Source: Riptortus pedestris
Lineage: Eukaryota > Arthropoda > Insecta > Hemiptera > Alydidae
Length of the DNA: 64,000 nucleotides
Direction of reading: 5' to 3'
Assembly: GCA_019009955.1 (NCBI GenBank)
Contig: CM032230.1
Location: 1,750,001-1,814,000, forward strand
The number at the start of each line of letters is the position of its first letter. The stretch's first letter is position 1. Made by a program: the position numbers and the translations under genes. Below are positions 58,041-64,000 of this stretch, piece after piece. Below the pieces are notes generated by a model. It was not told the origin of the DNA. It was given only the letters and a program-made list of their open reading frames with translations, and did not search any database.

Positions 58041-58771
58041 GGGGGGGGGGAGAATTTTCAATTGTCGGACTTTCTCAATTACACTATACGTCGGATCGAA
58101 AAGGGGTAAGGCACTAATCTTCTTGTAAATTTAGCTGTCGGTAAATGTTGTTATATAAATATTTTGTATGAGATTAACATTAACCGAAATATTTGGATAT
58201 TTTAGTTTTCAGCCTTCAATAAACGCCCACTCCTACTCATGTCCTAATAACAATAACCAGCTATGACATAAACACTTTATTCTAATCTTAAATTCGAAAT
58301 ATTGTTTCCATAGGACCTTTATTATGCGAGATACATGGTAATTCGTAGTGCGATGACGTCATAAATTAATTTATTACGTTCTTCTCTCGAAAATGTTCAT
58401 TTGATCTGTACCATACTCGATATTTAACCATTATATTCAACACTAAAGATGATATTTGTAATTGGCAGAAATTGGGCAAGGAAAAGGAGGGTTTAGAGAG
58501 AAAGGGAATTCGAAATATCTTCGTTATTATCAGTCGCATGGTAAAATGTTATAGAATCAATATTGTTAAACTATTGAGACTAAGGTTTTGTGCCCTTTCT
58601 TGTTGAGCGATTGGTCTGATATTTGGTACACACTTTTAGTTCTGATGACAATACACTTTAATAGATTCAGAAACTTTACATCCTAGATGGCCGTCACTGC
58701 AAAGTCTCGGTCCTACATTTGACAACGCCCTCAATATGGCTTGACTAGAAGAATAAAATCCTATATGAAAA
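58041..58771. other. Spacer with old, oppositely oriented family R-like pieces
   Basis: About 58025-58560 carries plus-oriented R-like blocks (ggctttagaggg, tacgtcggatcgaaaag). No gene. Confidence 0.45.
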
Positions 58772-59264
58772 AAGTCCATCACGCAGGGGCTGCGTAAACT
58801 ATGCAGATTTCCCATGTGAAGTTTTACAATAGAGAAATCCGCCTAATAACAACAGTAGTAGTAAGGAATATCTAAACCTATTCACGAGGGACGGATAGTT
58901 ACCGAAACGGCCCGCACTACAGGTAGCTCTCGGCGGAGAGTCCCGAACATAGCCGACTCCTGCCGACCACACGCATGCATAGAAATGCAAATATCTTGGT
59001 TAATATTTAAGATACAGATTAACTGTATAGAACAATATTTATAGTAAATTTAATTTGCAATATGATTGAGTCTATAGAAGTTTTCGATCCGACGCATAAT
59101 AACGGAGATATTTCGAATTTTCAAAAATCCCCTCCTCTAAACCCCCCTCTCACTGGTCCGATTTCAGCCATTAACGAACTTGATCATTCTTTTTACGTAA
59201 AACGCTTAAATATAAAGTTTGGTAACGATCAAACAAAAATTGCGACCACTAGAGCGTTAACAGT

Positions 59265-59332
<68 letters not shown>

Positions 59333-59344
59333 TTTGAACGGACC
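58772..59344 (+). mobile_element. Family R element, truncated after the (TA)n core
   Basis: Starts aagtccatcacgcaggggc with subterminal gcagatttcccatgtg. The (TA)n core is at about 59270-59328, and it stops at gaacggacc (59344). The palindromic 3' end is missing. Confidence 0.85.
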
Positions 59345-59870
59345 GGCGAATACGGCCGCCAACAAAATGGTCGATAAGATATTATTTCCTTCACCATTCC
59401 CTCAATATGGGTTTCAAATGAAAGGGCTTGTAGAATACTTTACACTTTGACAAGTTTCAAACCTAAGGTGGTTGCCTGTACAACATACCCCATTTCATAT
59501 TTGTTTCAGTGTGGGTAACGGGTTTGGGCTGTAGCGGTCTCAATTTCTGCTTGTTGATATATCAGCAAACGCTATATTCCAAGGTTAAATATCAAATATT
59601 TAGAGTTTGATTTCAACAAATCGTCAGGAAATAGAAATTGTATTAATGAGACACTAAATACTCTAAATAGAGTGAGAAATTGTAAACCTGAAAATGAAAT
59701 AAGTAAACCAATTTTTAAGTTAAACGGTTTTATTGAAACAAATTCAGTTAAAAATTACGAAGAAAATGTATTACAAAATAGTTCAAGGTCTTACGCAGCA
59801 GTCATGACAGCACACTCCTCATCAGTCTAGGCCACTCATCAGACAAATACCTAAAAGCGTAGCCTAACCG
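59345..59870. other. Unassigned spacer
   Basis: No gene recognised; AT-rich. Confidence 0.4.
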
Positions 59871-62450
<2,580 letters not shown>

Positions 62451-62645
62451 GATTCGAACTGGACTGGGGGTTTACTGAAGGCCGAAAACTAAAAAACGCC
62501 AATATCTCGGTTAATATTAAAGACATTGAAAATATGTACATGACAACGTTTATAGATCTTTGAATTTGCAAAAAGATTGGTTCTATACAAAATTTCGATA
62601 TGACGTACAGGAACGGAGATATTTCGAATTTTCGAAAATCTTGCC
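62451..62645 (+). mobile_element. Family R middle fragment
   Basis: gggtttactgaaggccgaaa, atctcggttaatattaaaga and atttcgaattttcgaaaatc match the family R middle; both ends are missing. Confidence 0.65.
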
Positions 62646-62993
62646 GGTCTCCGGTTGAAGGGCGAGGTTATTGGAAATGTAATGAAATGTTAATATGTAT
62701 ATCTAATGTATGTCCTTTGATTTTAAATATGTCATCTAAATAAAGCTGCTTGCAGCAGCGAGAGGTTTTTACTTTCGGACACTGTTATTTATTATCCAAA
62801 TTTATTTTAAGCTGATTTGAATGTCGCAATTATTTTCTTTTCTTTATTTATCTTTATGTATTTGCATTATTATTGTTGAGGGTTTATTTTAATTATTGGT
62901 CTACAACTACGTGTAGTGCGCATTCTACCAGATAATCATAGAACTAAAACGTCTTCTATTCTTTCTCCTTTTCGTTTTGCGTACCGAGTTTTA
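62646..62993. other. Unassigned spacer
   Basis: No gene or known repeat recognised. Confidence 0.4.
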
Positions 62994-63130
62994 TTAGCAG
63001 ATTTCCCTTAAGGGAAATCAGCTATTGAGGTTGTACTCATGATGCGATTTTCGAAATTTTTCTTCAAATGTCCATCGATCCTACCCAGGAGATGACGAAA
63101 ATGAGGTCCGTTCAAAACTGTATATATATA

Positions 63131-63201
<71 letters not shown>

Positions 63202-63641
63202 ATATTTGTCTGTTACCGCTCTAGCGGTCGCAATTTTTGTTTGATCGTTACCAAACTCGATATTTAGTCGTTTTATGTAAAAAGAAAGATCAAGTTCGTT
63301 AACGGCTGAAATCGGACCAGTGGGAGGGGGGGGTTTAGAGGGGAGGATTTTCGAAAATTCGAAATATCTCCGTTACTATACGCCGGATCGAAAAATTGTA
63401 CAGAATCAATCTTATTGCAAATTAAATTTACTATAAATATTGTTATAAACATTTATTCCCTATCTTGAATATTAACAGGGATATTTGCATTTTTATGAAA
63501 GTTGGGGCGCTTGCGGATGTTTGAATTTCCCGCGAAAAGCTAGTTCGGCCCTTTGCCGTGGCTCTCCTATGGAGATTTCTCTATTGTAAAACTTCACGTG
63601 GGAAATCTGCTTAGTTTACGCAGCCCCTGCGTGACGGACTT
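62994..63641 (-). mobile_element. Family R reference copy, full length (648 bp)
   Basis: On the minus strand it starts AAGTCCGTCACGCAGGGGC and has the subterminal AGCAGATTTCCC about 25 bp in. It ends with the perfect 20-bp palindrome GATTTCCCTTAAGGGAAATC followed by TGCTAA; the 5' and 3' subterminal repeats are inverted copies. The core is (TA)n plus (ATCT)n at 63121-63204, next to the small hairpin ACCGCT-CT-AGCGGT. No reading frame. Architecture fits a non-autonomous Helentron (HINE/DINE-1 type). Confidence 0.9.
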
Positions 63642-63654
63642 TTTTTTTTCTATT

Positions 63655-63794
63655 TCTTTTTAGGCAAACGTACGCATAACAAATGTTGTTTTTTGTGTTA
63701 TTAAAAGTAGCTTTTGTTTTATACATAATGTTATTAAATTTAATATCTTAATTGCTTGATATATCATGCAGGACAACGTCTGTCGGGTCAGCTA

Positions 63795-63795
<1 letters not shown>
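63655..63795 (+). mobile_element. Helitron-like 3' end fragment
   Basis: Ends gacaacgtctgtcgggtcagCTAG (CTAG 63792-63795) before (TA)n; matches the end of the element at 31187 (minus). The upstream cataacaaatgttgtttttt resembles the internal units of the family. Confidence 0.55.

Positions 63796-63798
<3 letters not shown>

Positions 63799-63841
<43 letters not shown>
63799..63841. repeat. (TA)n microsatellite
   Basis: TA run followed by ttttgaacgaacctcac, a family R-like flank. The last 160 bp are C/T-rich with no gene. Confidence 0.85.
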
Positions 63842-63844
<3 letters not shown>

Positions 63845-64000
63845 AACGAACCTCACCGGCACGCACTCTCTTTCTCTCCCCCCCCCCTTTCTCTCTCTCC
63901 CTCCCCCTTCTCATTCTGCCTGTCCCATATATTTCTAAAGAGTACCTCTAACCGAGAGTAGATATAGAAGGAGATACCTGGAGTGGTAGCTGTAAGGAGT

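Overview
This is eukaryotic nuclear DNA, almost certainly from an insect or other arthropod with a repeat-swollen genome. Supporting signs are intron-split host genes with GT-AG splice sites, copia, gypsy, LINE, SINE, mariner and Helitron sequences, many long (TA)n tracts and AT-rich spacers. No species can be assigned. There is no bacterial operon structure and no CRISPR array.

Two host genes are supported, both on the minus strand. (1) The 5' half of a mitochondrial ADP/ATP translocase gene has two coding exons at 4506-4341 and 3494-3233; the rest must lie beyond the left edge or in sequence not recognised here. (2) A complete five-exon homologue of TMEM222 (RTE1/DUF778 family) runs from the start codon at 30604 to the stop at 10534 and encodes about 174 residues. 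Its fourth intron, 26489-10637, is about 15.9 kb and holds a stack of mobile elements.

Layout: 1-3.1 kb, copia 3' end and a short repeat ('family R') with a DD41D mariner nested in it; 3.2-4.5 kb, ADP/ATP translocase exons; 5.8-9.8 kb, three more family R copies, a 120-bp-arm inverted repeat and a SINE; 10.5-30.6 kb, TMEM222, whose intron 4 contains a 47-bp tandem array, a LINE, a mariner relic split by a gypsy element, a 103-bp tandem array split by a Rep-less Helitron, and a SINE inside that Helitron; 31.2-33.2 kb, a Helitron-like element; 33.6-37.9 kb, a second gypsy element; 38.5-41.1 kb, a family R copy containing another Helitron-like element; 42.3-43.6 kb, a 54-bp array; 45.7-49.1 kb, family R copies and SINEs, one SINE interrupted by R; 49.2-50.6 kb, a 44-bp array; 51-54.4 kb, Helitron-like sequence and LTR remnants; 55.3-55.6 kb, an array of a 16-bp palindrome; 59.9-62.4 kb, a homopolymer-run stretch that looks like an assembly artefact; 63.0-63.6 kb, a full-length family R copy.

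Nearly all mobile-element reading frames are broken. The most notable repeat is family R: about 650 bp, with a (TA)n core, 12-bp subterminal inverted repeats, a 20-bp perfect palindrome just inside a CTAA end, and AA/TT insertion with no target duplication. This fits a non-autonomous Helentron/HINE (DINE-1-like) element. Its (TA)n core repeatedly hosts later insertions. I saw no sign of a new multi-gene biological system.
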